NCBI RefSeq assembly: GCF_000150275.1
Contig: NW_002060946.1
Coordinates: 3,571,035-3,635,034 of the forward strand
Direction: 5' to 3'
Length of the DNA: 64,000 bases
Source of the DNA: Trichoplax adhaerens
Lineage: Eukaryota > Placozoa > Uniplacotomia > Trichoplacea > Trichoplacidae
Part shown: positions 52,718-64,000 of the stretch, in pieces
Layout: each line of letters opens with the position of its first letter
Position numbering within the stretch: position 1 is the first letter of the stretch
The notes under the pieces: generated by a model
What the model was told of the DNA's origin: nothing
Database searches by the model: none
What the model saw: the letters and a program-made list of their open reading frames with translations, nothing else
Translations under genes and position numbers: made by a program

Positions 52718-55700
52718 ATGTGGATACTGCAAAATATCCAGAATAATTCAGGTAGAAAAAACAAATGCTCTACTTCTAGGTATTATTATAATAGCAATGG
52801 AGTACTTTGACATAAGTATAGAACAACTACAGACTAGAAGAGTGGTATGCTATCTCATGTACTCATGTTGTTTCTTTTACCTTTGCTAGCTGACAAGCTG
52901 TACATGCTTACAGGCAATGAATATACCGTTGGGCGCAAACGTAAATACGCAATATTAAACCTCTTAATCAACTATCCAACCCTCTAATAGATCATTCTTC
53001 AAGCTATTTTATTCATTTTCTTCTAGATACTTCATTGTTAATACTTAATGAACCTTCTATTAGCCGAATTCATGCCAAATTCAAGATCGAACATGACTTA
53101 TCCGATATAGTAAGTACTTTTTTGCATCCTCTTTTTAATATTGATCACTCTCCATCATTAGAAAGCAGAATTACGTACTGTAGAAGCAGCATCAATTTCA
53201 TCCTCTACTCGGTCATTTCAATACTTTTCCAGTCTACTTTTAATATTCATCATCATCGCTCTACACCATTCGAAAATAGAATATTGTACTGTAGCAGCAA
53301 TATCAGTTTCATCGTCACTCTGCACTATGAGAAAGCGGAATACTCTAGTGTAGATGCAGCATCAGTTTCATCTTTTACTCAGTCATTTCAATACTTTCCC
53401 AGTCTACTTTTAATGTTCATCATCGTCGCTCTACACCATTCGAAAATAGAATATTGTACTGTAGAAGCAATATCAGTTTCATCGTCACTCTGCACTATGA
53501 GAAAGTGGAATACTCAACTGTAGATGCAGCATCAGCTTCATCTTCTACTCCGTCATTGCAATACTTTCCCAGTCTACTTTTAATGTTCATCATCATCGCT
53601 CTACACCATTACAAAATAGAATATTGTACTGTAGAAGCAATATCAGTTTCATCGTCACTCTGCACTATGAGAAAGCGGAATACTCAACTGTAGATGCAGC
53701 ATCAGTTTCATCTTCTACTCAGTCATTTCAATACTTTTTTAATCTACTTTTAATGTTCATCTTCATCGCTCTACATCACATAAAGTAGACCACTACGTAC
53801 GTATACTGCAGAAGCATGCCAACTCCAGCTTAATCTTCGACCGGTCAATGCAATACCTTTTCAATCCACGTTCAACATTCATCATTATTCTGCACCCGTT
53901 ACTGTAGAAAGCAGAATACAGTTGAGGGAAGATCAACTTAATTTTTTATTCAGTCGATTGAATACTTTTTCAATCCAAATTCAATGTTCATTTTCATCAT
54001 TCTGGATTATTATAAAGCCAATTATTGTACTGTAGAAGGAATATCAGCTTTACTGTGACTATAATCTACTATCAATCTTTTTTCGATCTACTTTTAATGT
54101 TCATCTTCTGCATCATTATAAGGCAGACTAGGTTACTGTAGAAGCAACATCAACTTAATTTTCTACAATTGCATCATGCTTTACTTTTCAACTTTGGACA
54201 TACGTACTCGTTCAAGTCGAGCGACTGAATGCTTGGCTTTTCATGGCATCATGTCTTACTTGCTTTCCTTTAATAATGTCCAAATCAATTCTAAATATAA
54301 GCGTATACCGTATTTAAAAATAGACTAATCCTTCGCGATATCCTAAAGTTACCATGACGGATTCTTCAAAATATGGAATTTATTTGAATGATAGTAAAGA
54401 TAAAATAACCTCTCCCATTCAATTACAAGATGGTGATACAATTCGTTTTGGTTTTCAACAACAGCAATGGAGGTAAGAAAAAAGTACATTCTACGAGTCT
54501 GTTACTTAAAAGTGATTTCAACGTTAAACTAGACCTATCAGCCTTAGCATTACTACACTAGCTTGTATTCCGATAGTTACCGCCAATGATCATCAGATAT
54601 CCTGCAACCAAATTGACGATACTCGTTCCTTTATAAAAATAGTACTATCCGAATATTAAGAGATAACTTTTCAATGATGCTTGCATGATAATTTAGGATC
54701 TCTTATGAACCGTTTGTCGTGGCTACGTCTCGCCTAAATGATGCTGCAGAGAAAGACTCAATGATATCTTCTATCAAAAAACTGGGTACGACAAATTCAA
54801 CTGTCAAAATTGACCTTAGATACTATTGCATTGTTATCATCAATTTGATGCTATTACCTTGCTTGCTATAGAAATTTGTAACGAAATTTTTCATGTACGC
54901 ATAATTACCACGTACGGAGCTTTAAGACAATCTTAATCCATATTTAGGCGGCCATTATGTAAATAACTGGATTGAAGAATGTACACATTTAGTTGTTAAC
55001 GAAATCCGAGTCACCGTGAAGGTAACGCGATATTGTAATACCTAAGAAATCTTCAGCCATTTATAGCCATCTGTACTGTAGTAATAGTATTAGCGTATCA
55101 TCTGTTGCATTTAAGCAATATTTATACCTAAATAGAAAAAATTAATTAATTGTAAGACCTAGAGTATCTCAATTAAGGTACAATAATACAGTACATTGAT
55201 ATTGTACACTTGTAGTATCTAATTAAAGCACTATGTATCATAACTTTGTATCATGTACAGTGAAATTAATTGTGCTGAAAGAATTACAATCAACACCTTA
55301 CTTAGTAAGCTTACCAAATGTGTTCCCTTATCAATGTAAATTACAGATTCAGGACTTCATAATCTACCTCAAGTAAACCTTGATAATCCTTTTGATAGCG
55401 TGTGTACATTAGTAATTTTTTCTTCCTTTTTATAATTAAGGTTTTATCTGCTCTAACCTCATGCAAGCCGATCGTAACACCAAAGTATATTATAGATTTA
55501 GTAAACAGCATCGAATCAAGGAAGGAATGGATCGATCCTGAAATGTAAGGCTTCTTCATCTGCACTAGTACAACCGCAAAATAATCTACAAACTTAGAAA
55601 ACTTACATGTAACTATACTTACAAACTGTACATTGTACAATCAGGAGAGCTATATACAATTTAAGTAAAGTCTTCCTATTTTGTTCAGTTATTTGCCAAC

Positions 55701-58056
55701 ATTATCCGAAATTGAAGGAGATGTAACTTCAAGAGACCAATTTAAAGTCAATACTAAGAGACAAAATATATTTAGTAGTAAAACCTTCGTTTTTCTAATA
55801 AATAAACAGGTAAAAAGTATAAATTAATAATGAAGCACATATTAACAAACGGATGAGCTAAAATTAATGTATATACACTTTCTCTTACGTAGTATCAACG
55901 ATTAAAACAAGCCGTAACTTCCTGTGGAGCCAGCACACGACTTGTGGAATCCAGAGATTCTATCGATCAAACCCTACTGTTATCTACCGATAGCCTCGTC
56001 ATTACTCCCAATCTTCACGCTATGAAAGCGTTAACTCCTGCTCAAAAAGATCTTATCGAAACTGTTGAAGGTCTTCTACTAACGTAAGTCCTACGAACTG
56101 TCAAGTTATAGGAAAGCTTACTAATTTCTTTTTTTTTAAATTATAAATTGTATAATGTTAAGATTTTACTCTTTCACTCTATCTCAGTAATGGATTCCGA
56201 CTAATATCCGATTCAGAGATTGGATTAGCAGTTATTCATACCGATGCACAAAAGTATTGTAACCCGTCAGATCCTTCCATAGTTTCTGCTCCTCAACCTA
56301 AACATCCAATTGATCCAGCTACCTCATCACGACGTACAACGGTATTAAAACTTACCTCCTAGCAACTTTAAATGTTGACACATGTAGCATAAAATTATCT
56401 TTTCTCTATCAGACATCAGACATAGAATCTTCTCAACAAGACACAAAGCAAAAAAGGTAAAAATATTTCATTTGTGTTGTTGTCAATTTTTAATGAACAG
56501 TTAAAGGCATCATACGCTTGGCGAAATGATGAAAATATTTAAATGACTACTTTCCTTATACACAATTACGTGTAAAGAAACCAGAGTATTATTATACGCC
56601 TATTAATCTTGGTGGGTGCTTCTTGTCTGAATACGTGCTCGCTGTAAAGGCAGGCGTAAATTTTATAACTGTCATCCATGGCTGGCTACTAGAGCTATGA
56701 TAGTCGGCAAAAAGATAGTTAAACATGAGAATTTTCTATCAGTGATATCATTGATAGCCACTTATAAACTATTTGGAAAGTAGAATGCTTACTTAAGCAA
56801 GACTTTAGTAATCTGACGCCAAATGAAATGAGCTGTCAACTCGGATGCAACCCACTCACTATAACTTTTTATAGTAATGCGCTCCTATTTGGTGTTTTTG
56901 TATCACTAATAATAATAATTTAGACCACTTCAAATTACCGATTCCGAACAATTGGAACCACAAAAAAAGGCTATAAAATTGGAGTATGATACACACAACA
57001 CCGAGTCAAATGTTGTGAACAAGGAAGACAAATCAATGGCTTCAAAAGCTGACGGAGAATCCAGGGAACTGACGAAAAAGGAAGAGAATTTGACAGGACT
57101 GAATGATAATGATAAGAATTCCCAGCAGGAAAACATACGTAATGGATGTAAGCAATGTGATCCTCCAACATCACCTCCAGCTACGGAAATAGTTGTCAAA
57201 CCGGGATATTTAAGCACAAAGTTATACGCCGATGTAAGTTTGGAACATTAGTTCTTGTCACTTGATCGCATATCCTCTATGCAAAGTTCAATTGATGATA
57301 CGTACTCTATATATCTTATCTGTATATAGCAACAAATCAATACTGAAGATTGTGAAAGAGAATTTAATAGGGCGAAAGAAAAAGTAATCCATTTAACCGT
57401 TGTGCGGACAGAATCAAAACATCACGTAGATGCTTTGAATGACATTAAAAATTTCAAAAAATTTAGAAAGGTATAGATGCATTTATTTTATCTTAAGCGT
57501 TTTAGCTTTACCACTATGTACATGCGTCTGTATGCTTGTAAGTAAATTTGTAGCTATGGTTAACATACGAACAACATCTGCTCTATAGTCCTATTATCCT
57601 GGAAGAGATCGTGTAGGTTTACCTACCATTATTGGAGGAAATGATCTCCTTCGGTATACAGCAGGTAGCGACTCAAGTTTAGGAGATTGGATACATGAAG
57701 CACGAAGGGTTAGTTCATATCATCCTCAACTTTTAAACTCTACGATTAAGGTTTTCATAACTATTATGGGTAAATATGAAAAATGCTTCTATTCCAAAGG
57801 CACATGATGAGAAAGCCCAAGAAGATCAACTTGCAGATGATTTATTCAGGTTAGTGTAACCGTAAGTTTATCGATAATGTAATTTAGCAATTATAAGTAA
57901 ATTTACTTATTATAGTCTTTAAACACATCAATGTGGACAATTTGACATATTATTAATATTTTTAGCTGTAAAGCGTAATTTATTCTTTTCTACTGAAATC
58001 TGAATAAGTATCAACTGATTTTGTTTAGACTTGATCCTTCAAAGAAAAGGCTGTAG
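52718..58056 (+). CDS. NBN: Nibrin (NBS1), subunit of the MRE11-RAD50-NBN DNA-break complex
   Basis: Sixteen exons join in phase to about 580 residues: 52718-52751, 52890-52940, 53027-53109, 54324-54472, 54697-54785, 54948-55021, 55441-55544, 55689-55809, 55893-56083, 56188-56341, 56413-56456, 56924-57233, 57330-57470, 57589-57708, 57800-57849, 58029-58056. The start MWILQ matches the family. The FHA domain has YTVGRK...PSISRIHAKF...SSKYGIYLND...DGDTIRFG, including the R and S-R-x-H phosphothreonine-binding positions. The first BRCT is GGHYVNNWIEECTHLVVNEIRVTVKVLSALTSCKPIVTPKYI; the second covers exons 9-10. After an acidic, Lys/Glu-rich linker come the MRE11-binding stretch (DALNDIKNFKKFRKSYYPG, IIGGNDL) and the C-terminal ATM-binding acidic-FR motif (EDQLADDLFRLDPSKKRL). 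The linker is shorter than in human nibrin (754 residues). Intron 3 carries a minisatellite. Confidence 0.95.
53114..54190. repeat. 170-bp minisatellite in NBN intron 3
   Basis: The word ATATTGTACTGTAGAAGCAATATCAG recurs at 53281, 53451 and 53621, exactly 170 bp apart. Each unit is itself a diverged dimer, with a second half resembling TACTCAACTGTAGATGCAGCATCAGTTTCATCTTCTACTC. Central copies are close to identical. Copies before 53280 and from about 53760 to 54190 are progressively diverged, which is typical of homogenisation in the array centre. The open frames at 53035-53523 and 53454-53693 read through the array, and only the first few codons of the former overlap a real exon (53027-53109). 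Confidence 0.9.
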
Positions 58057-59004
58057 CTCGATTATAAATTAGGTTGCTGTCGACATTACTTTTGATCGTA
58101 ATGTATATAAAAAAGGCTGTTCCAAATCATAACAAACATTATTTAAAATGATTCCTGATATTTCGATTCTGTAGCATTACCAAAACATGGGCATCTTACT
58201 GATAAGTATGTACATAAGTATGAGCTAATAATGAATTACATGTACTATTAGTTATTTTCAATGTAAAGTAGGACTTTCCGAACTGTACCTTAAAAAGTTT
58301 ACAGTAACTTGTAACAAATATTTTTTGATAGCAATCAGATTGAAGAGAAGCGTGTCATCATATCAAGCTATAAAAGTAGTCATTATAAATCGAAAAATTG
58401 AACCTGCTTCTTATTTTCTCATATTTAAAATTGCAACGTACTCTGTTATTAAAAGCCAATTCTTAATTAAAACATCATTTGAATGTTGATCGTGGTTTTA
58501 ATTCTTTAACTAATTTATTGTAACAAGCGATCGAATGCAACAAACATTAAGATTACTATCAATTAATCTTAATTCATAAGTGTAGATATCCAGTCACTTT
58601 TATTATACCTCTTTGCTAAGAAAGAATTATAAATGTTTTACTATAACTAAGTTGCAATCTTCGATCAAAAGGCAGCAGTTAATGATGAGTAGTGTAAAAG
58701 GTTTGAGCAAGTTATGTATTATGTCTAAAATGTATAACTGAGTTGCTGAAAGAATTAAATGACTGCGACTAAGAAAGATAATTTAATTGCATCAGATTCA
58801 AGCAAATATGATAATTTTAATAATCGTCGATAACTTGACTGATTGCTGATGCTCAAGTTTCGATGATTAAATTAATTATCGGATTTGTAGCTACAAGCTA
58901 CTTACAAAAATTCGGTTATAGACATAATGATGACTTGCATATGATAAACTAAAACCAATCTGAAACTGCTTGTCTTTTTAAAAGGAAGGATCGATGATGC
59001 CTAG
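58057..59004. other. NBN 3' flank up to the assembly gap
   Basis: AT-rich with no exon recognised. Probably the NBN 3' untranslated region followed by the spacer to AIRIM; the two genes converge here. Confidence 0.45.
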
Positions 59005-59054
59005 NNNNNNNNNNNNNNNNNNNNNNNNNNNNNNNNNNNNNNNNNNNNNNNNNN
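59005..59054. other. Assembly gap (50 N)
   Basis: Exactly 50 undetermined bases. The true size is unknown. The bases right after the gap read GATATCGCCCTT, and repeats lie just beyond, so the contig edge should be treated with caution. Confidence 0.98.
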
Positions 59055-59078
59055 GATATCGCCCTTAATGCAATATTT

Positions 59079-59345
59079 TTACACTATCAACCTGATGGTT
59101 GATTATAGTACGTATAATAATTATAGAAATAGGCTGTTGGTTGATTACAGTTTATATAGAAATAGGTGGTAAAGTGAATAAGTGCAGTATTGAATAGAGA
59201 TGGAATTTTACATAGAAAAGAAGCTGAAAGTCTTAATATTGCCTTTATTCGGCATTTTACACTATCCATTTACTAGTTGATTACATTATATAGAGAAATA
59301 AGTGATAAAGTGAATAAGTACAGCGTTGAATGTAAATGTAATTAT
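59079..59345. repeat. Diverged tandem repeat at the contig edge
   Basis: TTTTACACTATCAACCTG-TGGTTGATTA near 59079 recurs as TTTTACACTATCCATTTACTAGTTGATTA near 59255. Each is followed by TATATAGA-AAATA-G-G-TAAAGTGAATAAGT-CAG--TTGAAT. An extra internal partial copy (GGTTGATTACAGTTTATATAGAAATAGG) lies at about 59131-59160. It abuts the N gap and may explain it. Confidence 0.7.
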
Positions 59346-59428
59346 TGATGTAAATATAGTGAAGTCTGTACATTAATTAATTATGTTTCGTTGAAACCAT
59401 AGCATGATAACATTACTATAATTATCAT

Positions 59429-61145
59429 TCATAAGAAACCTATCTTAAAATGCTTTGGATAAGAAAACGCCAATTTGTTCTCTAGCATCTAAATAGAAAA
59501 GGTTAGCAGTATTATCAATAATTAGCTTACAAGTAATCAGGAAGGCATACCTCGGAGAGAAGTGATTTATGCATACCTTTTAAATAGTGAATACAATCAT
59601 TTTCATTCCATAATTCCTGCATAGTATTGATGGTATCAATATCCTCATAATTTATATCATGTAGTGCTCGCTTCTTCGTGAGGTACCTATTTAATATATT
59701 TATGAAATTGTCATTTCTTTCTAATAAGAACTACAGTTAATAATAACATAGACAAGATGGCAATGATTCAATCGACTCTCTAACATTAGCCAAGACAAGA
59801 CTTTACTATAATGCAGTGAACATCACTTTTATAAAATTATTTACAATATCGTCTACGAAATAATATAATCACTGTACCAGTTGTAATAAAATCGTTCTAT
59901 CTCCTCTAACCAATCGAGAAGATCAACAAGGGCAGGACATGTAGCAGTTGGCATAACAGCATCCTGCAGCTGAATTTCATCTGCATGTATAGGAAATGCA
60001 TGTATCCTAAGTTTGTTTTCAACATACAAAAATTGCTAGAGATAAAATATCATGTAAGCTTACCTGCATATTTCTGGTATATACTAAAAGCAGATGCTTT
60101 AAATCTTGCAATGGTATTAGTAATATCGTTACATGTCATCCTATTAATAGTGAGATACGATTAGAACAATTAGTATGATAGGAAAAAATTATAATGACAA
60201 CGGACCTAAAGTGCTCAACATCAAAAATAAGCAGTTATTCATTTGATAGGACGATAGTAAGGATTGATACATGAATTATTATCCACGAACAAATATTCCA
60301 TTTCATGCATGTATTTATTTTACAATAGATAACTTTTATTAATGTTTTGAGATAAATTATAATACATAACCAATTAAGGAAATTGATTTACTGTCATTGC
60401 AAGACGATAGGCAACTCATACTACCATAACTAGTGCAATGATTTTTGTTTCAATTCTGATCGACTAGACGTATCAACTTGCGCAAATTATCTACAACCAA
60501 TAGTTAATCTAGTCTGTACTGTATATTCATTAAAGAGAGTAGCAATACGATCATCTTCCTTGGAATAGATATATATTCAAACGCTTATAAGTATTTACTA
60601 TAATTTGATCATCAATCATTTTATTAATTTTATCATCTTCGTCAAGTGCTAGTCTAATCCATCCATTTATTAAAGAGAGTTCGAATATACTTATCTCTAT
60701 TAAAATACTAAAGATCCACAAGGATCTACTATATTTTGACTCTATATATGTATATATAATACGTGAACACAGTATCAATGTGTCTAATTGACCTATAGAG
60801 ATATTTTACATACGAAGAAACAATTTGCTCGATCAGTATGGATCCCTTACTATCTCCACATTACAAGGTCGTCACTTACAAATCAGTCTTCAAGGCATTC
60901 ATCAAGGCTTCCATAGCTTGAACTTGCTTATAATTTAGACGGATAATTAAATCTTGAAATTGACCTAGTTGCGTTTTTTGCCATAATCCTTTTTGATCGC
61001 AAGTCCTTGTAGCCTGGAGTTGATCAGCAAGATTGGTCAAAGATTGTAGACATTTCTTGGAGCTATTGTGTGCAGCTTCCCATAGCACCAATTGATCTAG
61101 AATTTTCCTATAGATAGGCTGTAATTGCTTCAAGCAATAATCCAT
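59429..61145 (-). CDS. AIRIM: AIRIM / C1orf109-like ribosome maturation factor
   Basis: Five minus-strand exons (61145-60880, 60140-60064, 59980-59878, 59686-59551, 59488-59429) join in phase to 213 residues; human C1orf109 is about 203. Recognisable blocks are LWEAAHNSSKKCLQSLTNLADQLQATRTC near the N-terminus, the KQ-anchored helix, IARFKASAFSIYQKYADEIQLQDAVMPTATCPALVDLLDWLEEIERFYYNWYLTKKRALHDINYEDIDTINTMQELW and a short hydrophobic end. The DML/DLLDWL-EIER-Y---Y--K block is the strongest family match. In human cells this protein works with the AFG2A/AFG2B ATPases and CINP to release RSL24D1 from pre-60S particles; that role is inferred here from homology. The protein looks all-helical without a signal or membrane segment. 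The last exon's frame (phase 0, ending at a stop at 59429-59431) is the least certain part. Confidence 0.85.
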
Positions 61146-61523
61146 GATACATTCCTGAACGTGTTCTACCCTCTAATCTTCTCAATTTAGCAATAAATTC
61201 ACTCATTGGAGCCCATTTTCACCAATCGATTGCACTTTCCAGCTAGCCAGAATTTTTGGAGGTGCTGGTTTGCTGAGGAACGCCAGCAATAAACTATACA
61301 GTAACGAGCTTTGTGTACGATACCGTAGTAATTTTACCATACTGTACAATACTGTGCAAAATGAAAGGTCAACGCTACACCGAATCAGGCGTCTCTTTAT
61401 ATTGAATAGATAAGATGATACCACTAGAACGAGAAAGAGGGTGACATCTTACTTTGCACGAGATCCCATATACACATACAATTGCTCTGGATCAGAGGAC
61501 CCCCACACTCGACAACTTCGACT
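61146..61523. promoter_or_regulatory. Shared divergent promoter region, AIRIM / ZFAND1
   Basis: Only 378 bp separate the two start codons, so this must hold both promoters. TATACAGTAAC at about 61296 and CATACTGTACAATACTGTGC at about 61339-61358 are again members of the TACTGTA/TACAGTA word family. No TATA box was seen on either side. Confidence 0.55.
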
Positions 61524-64000
61524 ATGGATATCGGCCAACATTGCCATTGGAAGGAATGCAATCGACTTGGTAAGTAGAAATAACTAGCAATCCATTTGAT
61601 TTTGCGCCCAGAAATGAGCACAGTAGGAATAAATTGTTCCCATCTGGATAGAATATCATTCTGATGGTCATGATTGAGGCTTTGATTGGCATTATTTTAT
61701 AGATTTTCTACCGTTTACATGCCCTAGATGCTCAGCAATATTTTGGTAAGAATGAATGAAATTTTCTGCTGGTAATAGAATCATTCAATCATAGCGTAGA
61801 ATATAAATCTATTCCATCATCTTAGATCGTCCTATTCATATGATTATTGTTACTAGGATAAGATGGCAGTTTCTTGATGTTGTATTCTGCTGCATCGTAG
61901 TCTCTCACGCTTATTTATGAATATCATTTCCTGTAATTCTATAAAGTTACTTTTCTTTATTATAACAAAATCTGCTCTACTATGGTAACTCCATTCAGCG
62001 TGTAAATCTTACAAGAATTTATAATACTGTAACAGATTTATTACTGATTCTCTAACGATTGAGATACGATGTAATAGTACAACAAGCTCTAACAGACAAG
62101 GAAAGACTTCTTACAACAGCAAATCTTAGAAAAGAAGGACTAAGAACAATAACAACAGAAGAAAACGTAGATAGATACAATACATTACCTAACCTGTTTA
62201 GAACATAAAGATTGCGAATAAAGATCGCTCAACACTTATGGAATTTAGTAGGAGAACGAAATTTCTATCATTAGTATTGCATTCTATGAAGCTGAAATCA
62301 ATATACTTGAATGATCATAAACATTGCTTATATATACCTATTAATTACTGTCAACAGCCCTAGATGTGGTATTATTATATTTAAGTTATATCTAATTTAC
62401 TTCTATATAACATGCTGACAACAATAACTTATCCAATAGCTTCACTACATTCAAGTACATATTCTTTCTTCAAATCAATTAGCAAGGATCACATCCAATT
62501 CGATACTCATCAATGCCCAAATCAGGTTTTTATCAATAATATTTATTTTAAATACTAAGACATCAATTAGGCTAGACAGACTCAAGCATTTGTTCACTGA
62601 AAGGAATATGATTTTAATTCATATACAGCATGTTATCTGGATCTACTGTTGATTTAGCTTTAAAAGAGCTCTATTTGTATAGATATGATCAAAAAATAGC
62701 TATTGGACGTACTTAAATTCTAATCTTCAGATAAATATTGGTTGCTAGTATTATCTATTCGACTGGACTTCTGTAATTGGATTACGTGTAATAAATTCAT
62801 GATCTTACTGCTGATACAGACAATATGTGAATTGCATAAGCAAAAATTGTGCTAATAATGAAAGACTACTTTACCAGCTCTCCTACAGTATTATTGCAAA
62901 TGATTGCTCTTAACTACATTTACCATACATTCTTTCATATTACCAATGGCAGACGACGTATAATAATAGTTGTAATTTATCATTTCTTAACTTGTTAGTG
63001 CTTGAAGTATATTTCTGAACAACTACCGACTTGAATACAGGTAGATATTTTTATATCCCACTGAAACTTTTTAAATGTCTGTGCAGGTTGATAATGTGCT
63101 AGAAACACTTCCTAGTCAACTATTATCCGAATCGAAGTGTTCTATGAATGATTGCAATCAAATTTCAACAGTATGGGTAGAATGTGAAGATTGCAAGAAA
63201 TTATTTTGTCTCAAGTAAGTTTTGCCTTACCAACAGCACTATATATTAGAGTTCCTATAAAAGTTAAAATAATATCTCATCTAATACAACTGTTTTCGAA
63301 ACCATCATATCAAATGATTAGGCATCGAAATCAACTTGATCATAATTGCATCAACTTGAAGAAAGATAATAAAATACAAATTAAACCTCAAATAAATGTA
63401 AACACTAACACCGGTACTAATAAGAGAAAAGGTCAATAAACAATATCACTCTACTTTAACACATTACTACTTTACGTTTATTCGTTAGCTATTTACAAAT
63501 TATCCAATTTGGTATATCATTCTAGCCAAATGGTAGAATCAAAATTAGTCTGGCAGTGTTTTGAAATGATTAAATAATCCGTTTCTATCAATGTTTATGC
63601 CCTATCTAGGGCCCATGAGTGAAAAAGGAAAGAAAACTGCTACTATTATCTCTGCAATGAAGCTTAAAATGAAAGCAACCGGAAGTTCTAGTATACCACA
63701 GGTAATTCATCTTAAATGTCCTTACATATTACTGATTTCTAACTCACCAACCCGTAAAAAACATTAGTTTAAATGTAAAGATTGCACTACATTATTTAGT
63801 AAGCCCTGATCACGTTCGTTGCCTGATACATTGTGATTCTGATTCGAAGCAAAAGATAAATAGCTCGAGGTCATTCTAACTGAAAGATTGAGTCTTACTC
63901 CACTTTAAAGAAAGATTATATCTTGATTTAATGTTACCTAGTAGACTAGAATAATTTTCGCAAACATTACAATACATTACTCAGAAAATACTGGCCACAG
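61524..64000 (+). CDS. ZFAND1: ZFAND1, AN1-type zinc finger protein 1 (3' part beyond window)
   Basis: Six exons are visible: 61524-61569, 61703-61745, 62483-62525, 63087-63214, 63322-63431 and 63610-63701, all in phase; the rest lies beyond the window. The start MDIGQHCHWKECNRL and the next exons DFLPFTCPRCSAIFC and KDHIQFDTHQCP form the first AN1 zinc finger, with C7, C12, the C-x2-C pair and the C...H...H-x-C set all present. The second AN1 finger is KCSMNDCNQISTVWVECEDCKKLFCLKHRNQLDHNC. A Lys/Asn-rich linker then leads to ISAMKLKMKATGSSSIPQ, which matches the segment just before the ubiquitin-like C-terminal domain of ZFAND1. In vertebrates the protein brings p97/VCP and the 26S proteasome to arsenite-induced stress granules for their clearance. 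I could not place the next exon in the final 300 bp. Confidence 0.92.

Noticed and set aside
53035-53693. Two overlapping Ser/Phe-rich open frames
   Set aside because: They read through the 170-bp minisatellite in NBN intron 3. Only the first codons of one overlap a true exon (53027-53109), and the rest is intron.
60395-60440. Possible extra AIRIM exon (IETKIIALVM)
   Set aside because: It matches the expected hydrophobic helix loosely, but no donor gives the right phase. The five-exon model already joins in phase with a normal length.
61203-61621. Two minus-strand frames of 65-73 codons
   Set aside because: They lie antisense to the first ZFAND1 exon and its promoter, with no recognisable content.

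Overview
This is a eukaryotic, AT-rich scaffold piece carrying ten protein-coding genes that I can assign by reading spliced exons. Every intron I placed has GT..AG borders except one GC..AG intron. The gene set is animal: an FHOD formin, nibrin, TP53INP, a BLOC-1 subunit, CHMP4, ARV1, ZFAND1, AIRIM, mevalonate diphosphate decarboxylase and threonine dehydrogenase. Most exons are short, genes are fairly dense, and conservation with vertebrate proteins is high. This fits an early-branching animal with a compact AT-rich genome, for example a placozoan; the species call is an inference.

Layout. 0.6-2.1 kb: TP53INP-like autophagy gene (-). 2.1-6.9 kb: non-coding DNA packed with TACTGTACAGTA-type palindromes. 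6.9-8.8 kb: intronless gene with a Crypton-recombinase-derived domain (+). 8.8-15.4 kb: gene desert with a 107-bp tandem array at 14.2-14.8 kb. 15.4-17.0 kb: CHMP4/Snf7 (+). 19.3-31.1 kb: 25-exon FHOD formin (+). 33.2-34.3 kb: decayed satellite. 34.3-35.1 kb: ARV1 (-), head-to-head with BLOC1S4 (+, 35.7-38.5 kb). 38.5-43.3 kb: repeat-rich DNA with one orphan promoter-like site. 43.3-46.6 kb: threonine dehydrogenase (+). 48.2-51.5 kb: MVD (-), head-to-head with NBN (+, 52.7-58.1 kb). A 50-N gap lies at 59.0 kb. 59.4-61.1 kb: AIRIM/C1orf109 (-), head-to-head with ZFAND1 (+, 61.5 kb to past the window end).

The genes are independent housekeeping loci rather than a pathway cluster. Loose themes are ESCRT/autophagy/lysosome (CHMP4, TP53INP, BLOC1S4), sterol and isoprenoid metabolism (ARV1, MVD) and DNA repair (NBN). 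The least explained signal is the palindromic TACTGTA/TACAGTA family. It is absent from most coding exons but present in the upstream DNA of nearly every gene here. A second theme is the number of decayed tandem repeats, each with its own unit, sitting in introns or next to genes. Human orthologues of TP53INP, CHMP4, TDH, NBN and ZFAND1 lie on chromosome 8 (from memory), so the window may also hold ancient animal linkage. I saw no tRNA, rRNA, CRISPR array or intact transposon.
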